Part shown: positions 33,860 through 44,676 of the stretch, piece after piece
Position numbering within the stretch: the first letter of the stretch is position 1
Layout of the letters: every line of letters starts with the position of its first letter
NCBI RefSeq assembly: GCF_016808335.1
Contig: NC_053146.1
Coordinates: 39,366,470-39,430,469, forward strand
DNA: 64,000 nucleotides
Source of the DNA: Panicum virgatum
Lineage: Eukaryota; Streptophyta; Magnoliopsida; Poales; Poaceae
Direction of reading: 5' to 3'
The notes under the pieces: model-generated
Databases searched by the model: none
What the model saw: the letters and a program-made list of their open reading frames with translations, nothing else
What the model was told of the DNA's origin: nothing
Program-made: the position numbers and the translations under genes

Positions 33860-35957
33860 TCAGTCCTTCAATCTGCCGGTGCAGAAATCTTCGATGATTT
33901 CGAATACTCTCGTGCCATGTTGTGGGCTGAAAACGCATAGAGGCATAATATTATCTTAGTCATTGAAATAAAGGAAGCTAGAAATGTCGTACAATCTGAC
34001 TTGTAGAAAAGTAACAGCAAAACGGAAAAGAATTTCCCCTTATGAAAAGGACAGGACAAGAACAAACCCCATCTAAACTGTTCTTTCACAGTTTCAATGG
34101 TTCTGAAGCATCTATCGTCAGGATTTCGTTATTTATTTTGTGAACTCGTGGATGTGCTCCTCTAAATATTTAAGTAATGCCTTCTTTGTGGGCTGAAAGA
34201 GTGTAGAGGTATAATATTTGTCTTAGCTATAAAACATGAAAGGTAATAGAGCTGGCAATTTAACTTGTGAAGAAAAGCAATAGCAAAATCAGAAGAATTT
34301 TTGTTGACGTGGAAAGGATAAGAAATATCAAGTTATCAAGATAAATATTGTTTAAGAAATTTTATTGATCCGCACCATCTATCATCTGGTATGGTGTAAA
34401 TTATTCCATGAACTTTTTCATATATTTAATGCCTTCTTTTCATAGCAACGATCACACGGACATGGATTTAGAATGTTTTCAGGCCTTCAGGTTCAGGGCC
34501 AGCCACACACATATTTCTCTGACAGGCAAATAATACATGAACAATGCAAAAACAAATTAAATCATTCGAAAACAACATTGAAAGATGCTCGAAATAAAAA
34601 AATGATCATCTCTGCTCTAATGCTCAAAACAGAAAATAAGAATAACATTGTTTTGAAAAGGAAGAAATAACATTGATAAATATTTGCTAATTCATCTAAT
34701 TATCAATTGAAAACTCAATCTGTGATACCAAGATTCAAGTCTAGACTCTAGGCCACCATTTAACGCTTATGGCTGTTTTGATGAATTGTGTATTTGACTC
34801 TTATGGTTGTTCTGATGAAGTGTGTTTGAGTCAGTTAAGTTGGATGGATTGAAAATCAAAAGTTGGAAAATTTGGTTTTAGTTTCTTGGTTTGTTAAGAT
34901 CCTGAAGAATAAACTCCTGATAAGGGAATACTTCGCCATCAAAATCACTGTTTCGAATTTCCAAAAGACAAGGGATCTCTATCCAAGTTTAATGCTCATC
35001 TAAACAGAAAAAATTGTGGGAAGATAATGTAATTGAAACCTGTTTTTTTAATGATTTTAGAAACTTTGACATAAAAAAGTTGTAGAACAGTAACCTGACA
35101 ATTCTGTAATTTATACTATCAACATATGATGTAAGTTCTGGGTGGCAAAGATGGAAACTTCACTTCTTTCAGAAACCCATGTTCTGTGAACAATAATAGC
35201 ATGTAGTGAAAACAATTGATGGTAAGTACTTACCCAAAAAATCCCTCTGTTGAATCACATCCAGCATTGTTTAGGATGTCATCACCACCTGGGTGCTCCT
35301 CCACGTATGCAGTGACATCGTAAACCTGGATATCAAAGAATTGAAGAATCATAAGGCAGAACGTCCTAGAATTATTCAGTTTCCTCACTCATAGCTGGAT
35401 GAACATAGTTGGTAAAGTGGTTGATCGCTTTCTTAACCTTATCTTTGATTATTATCCAACAATCCTTCCTTGTGTTATGAGTGGATACCTCTTTCTTTGT
35501 ATAGCTTCTAGATGTCTGAATGGGGAACGACAGAAAGCAATGGATGAGAATGATGTTAAGGTAAAGGAAATGCCACATCTGAATGTGCATTTCAGTCTGC
35601 ACATAACCTAGTAACTTACATCAGTCTTGACTTTAATCTACAAATTGTTTTTTCAGATTCATAAAGCATACTCTAAAGTATTTGCCTGATCAGTTCAGCT
35701 AGACGTGCATTATTACAGATATGAGAAGGCTAAAGTATTCATGGTAAAATATGGCATTCACCTTTCCACTGCCTGCTAGATGCGCTGCATCTCCTTTACC
35801 TGCAATATAACATTGCTTAGTGGCAATGGTTTGAAACTTACCTCACTTAAGATTACAAGTGATATGTACTTTTACCTTTGCTGTTAGACCGTGGGATAAC
35901 AAACAGGGCTCCTAATCCAAGAAGCACAACAAATAAGACATAGATCAGAATTTCCAT
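33860..35957 (-). CDS. CB5LP: Membrane-anchored cytochrome b5-like protein, 118 aa
   Basis: Five minus-strand coding exons: 35957-35876, 35799-35762, 35515-35438, 35325-35234 and 33926-33860. All have GT...AG introns, and the phases join to 119 codons with a TGA stop. Residues 1-21 are a single hydrophobic helix (MEILIYVLFVV...), so the protein is N-terminally anchored, unlike tail-anchored cytochrome b5. A short linker leads to a cytochrome b5 domain: YTKKEVSTHN, DCWIIIKDKVYDVTAYV, the haem-ligand motif EEHPGGDDIL, and the second histidine in GFFGPQHGTRVF. Length and layout fit the plant cytochrome b5-like protein family with an N-terminal anchor. The role is electron transfer at a membrane; the partner is unknown. 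Intron 4 is long (1.3 kb) and contains a tandem repeat. A 5' UTR intron is likely (36617-36009). Confidence 0.88.
33926..34440 (-). repeat. Tandem repeat in cytochrome b5-like intron 4 that copies the splice acceptor
   Basis: TGTGGGCTGAAAACGCATAG, AGGCATAATATT and GACTTGTAGAAAAGTAACAG (from 33921) recur as TGTGGGCTGAAAGAGTGTAG, AGGTATAATATTT and AACTTGTGAAGAAAAGCAAT (from 34187), and CATCTATCGTCAGG/CATCTATCATCTGG ends each unit. On the minus strand both units present TTTCAG|CCCACAA, so the acceptor of exon 5 is duplicated with the first two codons. Confidence 0.7.
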
Positions 35958-36008
35958 CGCGCACCTCGGGGATCACTGTGCGGTACTGACCAAAATAATG
36001 TTCTGCTT

Positions 36009-36680
36009 CTGCAAAAGAAACTGACTTCTGTTTTCCATCAGTAATTAGCAAAGCAAAGCTAACACAAAGATCAAACACAACAACCACCTAGTAATTATAG
36101 AAAGATACAAATTTGTATGGCTGTATCATTTGTAAACAAAACGCTACTTTTTTTAAAAAAGAACAAATCTACTGAATTCCTAGCTAAACTCTGAATATAC
36201 CTCGCACAAGAAGGACTCATTCGTATCTTATCTGCATGTCTAGTCAAGGTGACCCTCGCGAACTCTGTGAGATAATGCGCTCAAAATTAAAAATGTAAAA
36301 GGTCACACCGCTCCCGTGTTAGAATCTATCCAAATCTGGTATTCTAATCCGGACCAGGTCATCCAAGGCCAAACGCGTTCAGTTCACGGTAAGCAAGCAA
36401 ATCTTGCCATGATTCCAACGCGGAGTAATGAAAAATACCGAATCTTTTCCATTTAGTCCCATCCCCGAATTGGCGAATCTTGCGAGAAATTTCGACGGGA
36501 TAGATGGCACCACGCGCTTCTCCGCCCACCCAAAGTGGCATACACCCCATGAATCCGCGGAAGCGGAATGGAGAAAATGCGGTTGCCCACGGCGGTTGCA
36601 AACAAGCAGAAACGTACCTGGAGATCCGGAAGAAAGAAGAACGCAGCTCGTGCAGGCACTAGTGATCTGGAGTGAGTAAA
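36009..36680 (-). other. Likely 5' UTR exon and intron of the cytochrome b5-like gene
   Basis: On the minus strand a donor CCAG|GTACGTTT at 36618/36617 and an acceptor TTTTGCAG|AAGCAG at 36009/36008 would remove 609 bases and place the leader directly before the ATG at 35957. No alternative coding start with a signal or domain is seen upstream. This is an inference from splice consensus only. Confidence 0.45.
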
Positions 36681-36689
36681 CCACACAAA

Positions 36690-39190
36690 GCTACAGCAGC
36701 AGCAATGGGGATCTCGGTCTCCCAGACAACAAACAGAATTCGTGTAAAAAAAATAGTAGTACGCCGTCGCGGAGAATATTCCCCTGCCGTAGCGCGTGTC
36801 GCCAATCTGGCCATTTACCATGGTAACAGCTTAATGCTATTATTTAACACCAGAAAATTACATAGTTCTTTGCATGACACTGAAATTTCTTCCTTATATT
36901 TTTTTAGAAAAGAGAAACTTTATTAATTTCAAGTTTGATATGTTTCCAGCCTCTGCCATAATGACACACAACTCTATAAAAAGTTTTGGAATGAATCCAA
37001 CCACACTAATAGCTGTCAATCCTAAGACTAGACTGCCACCCATGTGCACGGGTAAAAAAGTCCTTGGCCACCTACGCCAAAAAATGCGACGCCGCCACAA
37101 GAATGTCCTGCGAAGAAAATCGTTGTAGGATAGCCCATGTTCATAGCCAATGTATAGTCGCGAAAATAACCTGCAAGAAAAAATATTTTTTGTTATAAAA
37201 AACCACTGCATTTCTGTAGCGCTAAACAGACCAGCAGAGGGCTGCAGCATCTACAAGGACAAGTGGTTGGTAAACTTTTGGTATATCATTCAACCAGTTT
37301 TCAAACATATTAGATACACTACTTGGTTTAGGCAAATCTCAAGCCGCGTAGATCGAAGCCCATACCAATCGTGTAAAACGGCAATAAAAAAAGATGTTGT
37401 ATTGTCTTATTTTCATCACAAAAGCAGTATTATTGGCTCCCTTGCCAATTACGTCTTACTAGGTTGTCTTTTGTAAGTATGCCTCTTTATTTTAGGTACC
37501 ATAGAAAAATCTTGATTTTGAGTGGGATTTTAAATTTCCATATCTTTTTGTTTGTATTTGAGATGCTTTGATGTATTAGCCCTTACATGACACTTGGTTC
37601 TATCTTTATCCCACAACTAGCGTGATGCAGGTGTTGTACTACTATACTAGCATGATATATGTATGTTGATACAGGTAAATCTACATAATATTATCAATTT
37701 TGTATTTGTTCACTCCGTGTACAGGCATCATCGTGTGTGAGGTATTGATGTTACGATTAGAATTCCGATTAATTTGTTGTTTGGCTCCAATTAGGACTCA
37801 CGGACCAAGGAATACCAGGTCATGACCTTGACGAGCTGGGGTGCGCAGTGGGGATGAGCCATGTCTCCCTAGGATTTCTGTCCGCCCATTTGCTGCAGCG
37901 GAGATTCCAGCGGCCCCACGACGAAGGTCTCCAAGTGTAGGGTGATCCGGAAATCTGTTTGAGAAAATTCTTCTCCGACGTAGGGCTGGCATCGACATTG
38001 GTGACATCGTTTGGTGCCATTCCCTCCCTGGAGGATATTGACATTTCCTCCTACTCTTACGCCAGACGGAGCGTTATGTGAAAAAGGCAAGCAACAGAAC
38101 ATCTGCATATCAAGCTTCTAAGCAGGCGAGTGATGTGATGGATTGGTATGTGTGAATACATTGCAAGATTGAAGTAGGAACGAAGAAGATAAGTTTGAAG
38201 TTTAGTTTTCTAAGTTTCTTTCTTTGCTTTATAGCTTTATTTCTAAAAACTTTTGTAACTGTTTTTTGTCTGTAGTCATTCACATGTGAATGATCAAGAC
38301 TGGAATTTTTTTCATAATCTTACAAAAATTGCTTTCTTTGGAAATAACTAGTAAATATACACATCCATTGCAACGGAAAGTCATATATTATAAATCATAT
38401 GTATTTAGAATAACTTCACTCATTTTCTATTTTAATCATCAAACACTAGTTCTAAATGATTTTGCACCTCTAACTCAACATACGGTCACCGGAATTCTAC
38501 TTTCTAATTGAGGGACCAAACAATCATTGTTTGCTTTAATAATAATAAAGATAGAGATAGAGATAGAAATAGCAATATAATTAGTGATAGAGATATAGAT
38601 ATAGCACTACCGTCACTTTTACCAGCAATTACCGTTAGCTTTTGCTCTGGCCTTGTCAGATTAAACTAAAACCAAAATACCCCCTATCCAAATAAAATTG
38701 CAGAAGACCCGCACGAGGCCTCCACGGGCGCCCCGGCCCTGTGGAGGACCCGACAGCTCCTGTTGAGGACTTATGATCAGGGTGACGGTATTTTGGCATA
38801 GGATGAATATTTAAGTATCTAGCGATATTGCTCGGTTAATGAAAATAGTAGTTTCAGCAATCTTACTGACTTTTGGACAAAAAAATGACATATCCAAACT
38901 CTGCTGCAGATTTAGCTTTCCATGTGTTTTTTAATTAGATCCTGCGCATGTCAAGATAAGTAGAAAATTTAAACACATGTCCTTATGACCTTGTCTCATT
39001 TGTGAAGTAATCAAAACAGGAGTTAAAATTGCTCTAAATTAAAAAGATTCAAGTACAGCTGCCGAAGGCCCAAAATGGCAGCGGGTGCAAGGAACTCCAT
39101 AGTTCAGGAAGGCACATCTTGTTCCATTGACATGGTTTTGGGTTTCCGTCAACAACTTCTTTATTTTGTTTATTTGGCCATGGCCTTTTT
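36690..39190. other. Intergenic, no gene recognised
   Basis: Open frames of up to 118-122 codons exist but show no domain. A segment at 37800-38110 (minus) has codon-like composition in several frames and may be a gene fragment carried by a transposon; it could not be identified. A GATAGA/AGATAT microsatellite lies at about 38549-38605. The region ends at T-rich DNA bordering the MULE. Confidence 0.4.
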
Positions 39191-39239
39191 TCACGAGGAC
39201 GCAGCGCAGTTTTTTTTGTTTTTTTATTTTTTATTTTTG

Positions 39240-39645
39240 TTTTCGAAATTTACAGGAATATACCCCGGCCACCCCGCTGCCGGGCGGCCGGGACCTGATC
39301 GCCCCGCTACGGGGCGGCAGGGGCTTTTTTGTAAAAAAATCGCGATTTTTTTCTTCAGAAAAGCCCCTAGAGGACCGGTTGCCTGGCAGCGGGGCGGCCG
39401 GCCCCCCAGGCCGCCCAACAGCGGGGCGACTGGCTCCCCCGCCCTTATATAAGGGTTGGCTTGTCCCCCTACTCCTCATTTGCATCACTAAAATTTCAGA
39501 AACCAAGAAAAGAGAGGAAGGGAGGGAGAGAGACGAAGCCCTGCCAGATTTTCGAGCCGGCGACTGCAGGTAACCAAAATTCTTCTACGCTTTACAAATA
39601 GATTATGTTGTAATTATTTTTGTTGACACAGTAGATTAGCAATCA
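39240..39645 (+). repeat. Left MULE terminal inverted repeat with promoter
   Basis: It is GC-rich outside, with a perfect 20 bp palindrome at 39333-39352 (seven A, TCGCGA, seven T), then a palindromic TATA box CTTATATAAG (39444-39453), a leader, and a splice donor GACTGCAG|GTAACC at 39569/39570. The inner part matches the right repeat base for base with few differences. The 5' UTR intron that follows carries a tandem repeat of about 26 bp (AATCAGTTTGTGATACAGTA, about 39640-39700). Confidence 0.8.
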
Positions 39646-39733
39646 GTTTGTGATACAGTACATTAGCAATCAGTTTGTGATACAGTACATTAGCAATCTG
39701 ATTGCGCACTTGTGATTGCCAGAGCTCAACACC

Positions 39734-40317
39734 ATGGCCTCCTCAGGATCCACCTACATTCCATGGAGTAAGGTGAGGTAAACAGTCCCTCAAGGAGTCT
39801 AGGTGCCTATGTGCTTTTGCGGATCCTTGTGCAAGTTAATGATATCCAGGGTTTTGGGGGACAATTTTGGCATGAGGTTCTTCATGTGCGAGAATTACGA
39901 GTATGATCCGTCCAAATATTACGGCAAGGATCGAGCAAAGGTACTACAAAATACTATCAGAGTTTGCCACTTTCGGATCTGGTAATGACTTCTAACATGA
40001 TTTGGGGAAAGACTCCACCGCCTCTATGTGATTTCGTGCAGTGGTTAGACACCGAGCAATCTCAGCAGGATAAGGACCATGTTGAGCGTCAAACAAGGTG
40101 GGCTGCACAAAGGTGACAACGAATGCTGCATGAAGAACAGATGGAGGAGAAGCGTAAGAAAGATCAGGAAGAGATTCAGAAGAGGATTGCATAAGTGGAA
40201 CGTCAGAAGGCAGAGGAAAGTGAAGCTGGCAGGGAGAGGAAGCGAGAGAGGGCCCGCCGTGCTAAGGAAGCAGGGCCTGAACTTATTAGGAAGGGAAAAT
40301 ATCCCCGGTGCACTTAG
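39734..40317 (+). pseudogene. GRF-type zinc-finger protein of the MULE (broken)
   Basis: Exon 1 is 39734-39940 and exon 2 is 40012-40317, joined in phase 0 across a 71-base GT...AG intron, after a 5' UTR intron (39570-39722). The product would be about 170 residues: MASSGSTYIPWSKV, then CFCGSLCKLM...GMRFFMCENYEYDP (a GRF-like zinc finger with CFC and a later C), then PPPLCDFVQWLDTEQ and a Lys/Glu/Arg-rich coiled coil, ending KGKYPRCT. Four in-frame stops (TAA, TAG, TGA, TAA) break it. It stands where MuDR has mudrB, convergent with the transposase. It is not homologous to mudrB as far as I can see. Its role is unknown; binding to nucleic acid is plausible from the finger. Confidence 0.72.
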
Positions 40318-40786
40318 TAAAGCACCATCATGTAATCCCGACATTTTACATTTCCTAAGGCATGTCAGGTTTAGTCACAACACGAGGTTACCGTGTTGCA
40401 TATGCCACTATTTTTCATTGTTAAAGTACCTAGTCTACAGCAAAGGTCTCAGCGTTATTTACCGTAGTAGTACGAACGCCTTAGGCCTCTGATTTCTAAT
40501 CGTAGCATTGTTTACAAAATTGTATTGCAAGCCAGGAATTTATGGTTCGTAACCTACCTTATCCTTCTATTTTCAGTACACTACATTCAGTTAGCAATCT
40601 AATTCAAGCAACCTATACATTTAGAATTGTAACCAAGAAACCTTAGTACACAAATACCTTCGTATTGTTACATGATACCATCTGTTTCAAATACATATCC
40701 ATATATAACAAAATGTAATTGTCACATACAGGTGGAAATACATATCCATACATCTGGTTCAAATACATATCCATACATAACGAAAT
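40318..40786. other. Convergent 3' region of the MULE genes
   Basis: AT-rich DNA between the end of the GRF gene and the C-terminal transposase fragment. It has repeats of AAATACATATCCATA (about 40699, 40736, 40760) and no gene. Confidence 0.5.
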
Positions 40787-40852
40787 CTAAACGCGACGGG
40801 TTCCAAAATCCGGAGGCAATCCTTCGGTGGGATTCCAAGAAGGTCTAACCTC
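40787..40852 (-). pseudogene. Possible C-terminal end of MULE transposase
   Basis: The minus-strand frame EVRPSWNPTEGLPPDFGTRR, one more residue and a stop, abuts the retrotransposon LTR at 40854. Position, strand and sense agree with the 3' end of the transposase whose start is at 63720. The composition (W, P, G, then basic end) is plausible, but the fragment is only 21 residues. Confidence 0.4.
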
Positions 40853-40853
40853 G

Positions 40854-41799
40854 TGTTATCGCCATAAATTAACAGGGTTAATTAATGAGCCAAGAATAAG
40901 TTGGGCTTAGTACGGAAATTAAAGAAAGCTTGTGAATCGGCTGTGTTACCACCAGAATTTGGTCGAGAAGGATATGGGCCGAAGCTGCCGATGGGCCTAT
41001 ACAGATTGTCCAGGGAAGAGGCGATTGTGGTCCATGCCAAGAGCCGATGGGCTCTTCTTATCTGTGTGCGTCGGGAGCTGATGGGCTCTCTTTATCTGTA
41101 ATCATTAGAGATATATTATTTTTCGTATTGGACTAGGTTTTGTTTAACTTGGTCATCAAGTCTACAAGACTATAAATATGTACCTTATGACATTCGTAAA
41201 GGAGAACATCATCACGTCTCGCAACAACAATTCTCGGCGCACCGCCACCCCTAATCCTAGAGTTTCATCCAAGTAAGCGCCATGCTGCCCTGATCACTTC
41301 TTGTGATCAGGGTAGCATTGTTCTTGCTTTTACCTTGGTATTACTCGTACTGAAGCGTTTTTTATGGCGAGTAATGCTAGTTATCCCGATGTTCGTAGCA
41401 TGACCTTTAGTAGATCTATCATGCTCTTGTTGTTTATCATCTACGAATATCATGTTATCTCTGCGTGATCATGTATTAATCTTACGCTATTTCTCGTTGC
41501 ATAGGAATTAGTCGCATAGAGATAACACCCTGCTTCTTTTCTATCTAGTAGATCTAATCTGTTATGGTTTGTTCTTATACGTAAGAATCGGCTTAATATC
41601 TGCTAGTTTAGACCTTGCAAACGGGTTGGACGATCCGGCAACGTATTAGATGCTTTGCCTTGATCTTAACAGGGATTGATCCGGTAATCGGCTTTTGCTT
41701 ATTCTTAGGCCTCTATTCTGGTTAAAGTTTGGTTATCTATTACACTCGTTAGGCCTAACTACGTGTAGGATGTTCCGATCTAGCAGTGAATCTTTTACC
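40854..41799 (+). mobile_element. Element 1 left LTR, 3' part deleted
   Basis: It begins TGTTATCGCC exactly as the right LTR at 60552 and runs parallel for about 946 bases to CTTTTACC. The remaining 380 bases of LTR, the primer binding site and the first part of gag (counterpart 61499-62228) are missing, and the sequence joins directly to gag. I counted about 30 differences from the right copy by eye. The 66-codon open frame present in both LTR copies is LTR sequence, not a gene. Confidence 0.85.
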
Positions 41800-41800
41800 T

Positions 41801-43223
41801 GGTGAACGAGCTCGAGCGCGTGGCACATCGCGTCGTCCAGGAGGTGATCAAGAACCAGTACTCCCCATCGGGACCAATCTTGGGGAGTCACAGGGGAGAA
41901 GCCCCACTTCAGTCTAGGCCGCCATTGCCATACTCGCTCACAACTCCAGGGCCGCAGAGTTCGCCGATCTACGTCGTCTACAAGATCGGTGGTGATCCCG
42001 GGGAGGGCCAGTTCCTGAGCGAGCCGCCTAAGGAGATCCCACACGGCTACACGTGCGTGTACATACCTGACAACATCAACCCAACACGCGCGGGACAGTT
42101 GGTGAGTACAAGAGCTTCAGGGACAGATGCGGAGAAACAAGCATGGCTAGCGAAGTACGCTACCGGGCCGAGTGCTGAACCCTCGGCCCCAGGAGTTCTT
42201 AGTGTGGAACAGATCAGCGCAATACTAAGGGACCAGTTCGGCATTTTGCCCAAGAGAAAGGCGATCGGCTATTCCAAGCCGTACCCAAGCGACTACGACT
42301 TGATCCCGTTGCCACCCAAGTATCGGCTCCCGGAGTTCACCAAGTTCAGTGGGTCAGAAGGGGCCAGCTCCATCGAGCATGTGAGCCAATATCTAACGCA
42401 GCTCGGGATGATTTCAGTATCGGATCCTCTGAGGGTCCGGTTCTTCTGCCAATCTCTCACGGGCTCAGCCTTTGGATGGTACACATCATTGGACCCAGAT
42501 TCGATCCGCACTTGGAGGCAGCTGGAAGATCAGTTCCACACCCAGTATCACTCAGAGGCTGCTGAAGCCGGGATTGCCGACCTCGCCCAAGTCAAGCAGA
42601 AGCGAGGGGAAAGTGTTTCGGAGTACGTGCAACACTTCAGAGAGGTTAAGAATCGATGCTACTCATCACGCATCACAGAAAAGGAGGCAGTCGATTTGGC
42701 AGTTCTAGGGCTCGCTAAGCCGATCAAGGATCTGACTTTTCAGTTGGAATTCACCTCTCTGGCGCACATGGTACAGAAGCTCACGACGTATGAACACTAT
42801 CACCCTGAGCTGTACCAGGAAAAATTCAAGCGCCATGTGAATATGGCCCAAGCAGATGATTCTGATGATTCTAGCGGGGAACAAGAAGTGGCTGTGGTAG
42901 AGTGGACCCGGGGGGCAAACCCCGTCCCGTGCAAGTGGGTCAAACAGAAGGGGCTTGTGAAGGGTTTTGATTTTGATGTGGCCAAGGCAGAGCAGATATT
43001 CGACTTACTGCTCAAAAAAGAGCAGTTGAAGCTCCCAGAGAATAACAAGCTGCCAATGACGCAAGAGCTGCCGGGGAGGCCGTACTGCAAGTGGCATCAC
43101 TCGTTCACCCATGCCACGAATGACTGCAAGGAGCTGCGTCGGCAGATCCAATCGGCTATTGAGCAAGGCCGATTAATTCTGGCCCAACACACGATGAATG
43201 TTGACAGTCAACCATTCCCATAG
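41801..43223 (+). pseudogene. Element 1 gag, N-terminally deleted
   Basis: An open frame of about 473 codons (VNELERVAHRVVQEV ...) lacking the first about 98 residues present in the second copy at 61935. It contains a retrotransposon gag core: KYRLPEFTKFSG, FFCQSLTGSAFGWYTSL, WRQLEDQFHTQYH and RGESVSEYVQHFREVKNRC. The C-terminal part has a PYCKWHHSFTHATNDCKELR stretch with C/H pairs that may bind zinc. It forms the particle shell in an active element. There is no ATG at the new start because LTR is fused to it by deletion. Confidence 0.8.
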
Positions 43224-44640
43224 GCTAACGTGGTGGAGCTGTCAGATCTTAGACCTGAGGGCCAGAATTTTGCGTTCCAGATTAACATGGCGGGACCCAT
43301 ACGCCGCCGTTACTAGCAGAGGTTTAGAGAGGTCGATTCTGGCAAACGGCCCCAGGATGAAGACGAGTCGATGCAGCAACATATTACTGAAGAATAAGTG
43401 CGTCACATCCGCAATCAACTCCCAGCTTCCAATCGGCTTCTTGAAAAATACAAGTATCAGTACAAGCTGCGTCGCCGGTATGAATCGGAAGCGGAGGAGT
43501 ACGAGCACCGCGCGGGGAGAACGCTGGGGAGGCGCCAGGCTGTGCGCGACCACTGGCATTGCCCGTTTTTCAGGTACTGTTGGAATTCCGGCATGAGCCG
43601 ATTGCCTACTATCGATGATTGCCTGGAGTGCAGGCCTCGGGGATGCCAGTCAGGCGAGACGTCGGTGTTCCGGCGCTTGGGGCCCAAAGCGCATCACGAC
43701 GACCATGTTGAGCGGCCATCCATGGATGATCTTGAGCTCGAAGAAGAGGATAAGTATCATCGTCCATGATGGCGTCCTGATGGACTCAGTTGCTCACAGA
43801 AGTGCAGAGTGCAGCGCTTGCGCAATCTCGAAGAAGCGGATGCAAGGTACCTCGACGTGTTGAGGAAGGCGTGCCCGGATCTCGCGGGGCAAGTCAGGCA
43901 CCCGCAAAGAGTGGCAAGGCACCCTCCAAGGAGGGAGTGGCGTCCCAAACATTTGAAAGCTGATGAGAAACCATCGGCTGATGTGAATATGGTATTTGTG
44001 CTCCCGTCGGAATTTCGAGCGCCTCATTCGGAGGAGCTGGCCGTCGAATAGCTGGATCTTGGCCCCCAACCGAACATCTTTGAGAAGCCCAAGGAGAAAA
44101 ACTACAAGCACATGAAGGCGTTATATCTCAAGGGTCTCATCGACAGTAAACCTGTGAACAGGATGTTGGTCGACATCGGCGCCGCAATTAATTTGATATC
44201 GTATTCAGTGCTGCGCCGATTGGGTCATTCTGCTGCTGACCTTATCAAGACCAATGTAATGCTCAATGATTTCAACGGGCAGCCATCGAAGGCAAAGGAC
44301 GTCCTAAATGTGGAGTTGACAGTTGGCCGCAAGACTGTCCCAACTTCGTTCTTCATCGTCAACAGTAAGAGTACGTACACAGTGCTGCTTGGGAAGGATT
44401 GGATTCACGCCAATTGTTGTGTTCCTTCCACAATGCACTAGTGTTTGGTTCAATGGGATGGCGACGAAGTGGAGGTGGTCCGTGCAGATGACTCCAACGA
44501 GGTTTCGCTCGCAGACATGAACGCCTGGGACGCGGAAAGACAAGAGTCGATCTCAGGGATTGCGCTAGAAGACTGTGATCGGATCGAAGCGGCAAAAAAC
44601 GGATTGAGGCCTGTCTTATCCACTGGCCTCACAGAATAAA
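43224..44640 (+). pseudogene. Element 1 protease region, several stops
   Basis: The gag frame continues with stops (for example TAG near 43314 and 43396) into a cysteine-rich stretch HWHCPFFRYCWNSGMSRLPT and then the aspartic protease (about 44112-44441): VNRMLVDIGAAINLISYSVL, LGKDWIHANCC. The catalytic motif reads D-I-G-A where D-G/S/T-G-A is usual, so the key residue neighbour is altered. A TAG replaces a Gln codon after PSTMH (44439-44441). The frame then runs to 44639 before the element 2 insertion. Confidence 0.75.
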
Positions 44641-44676
44641 TACATCTTGGCATGCTACGGAGTTCAGCAGGTTTAG

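Noticed and set aside
37798..38108. Overlapping 69-79 codon minus-strand frames
   Set aside because: The composition suggests a gene fragment, but no recognisable motif and no splice-consistent extension were found.
40901..41101. 66-codon frame conserved at 60599-60799
   Set aside because: Conserved only because both lie in the LTRs of element 1. No start context or domain.
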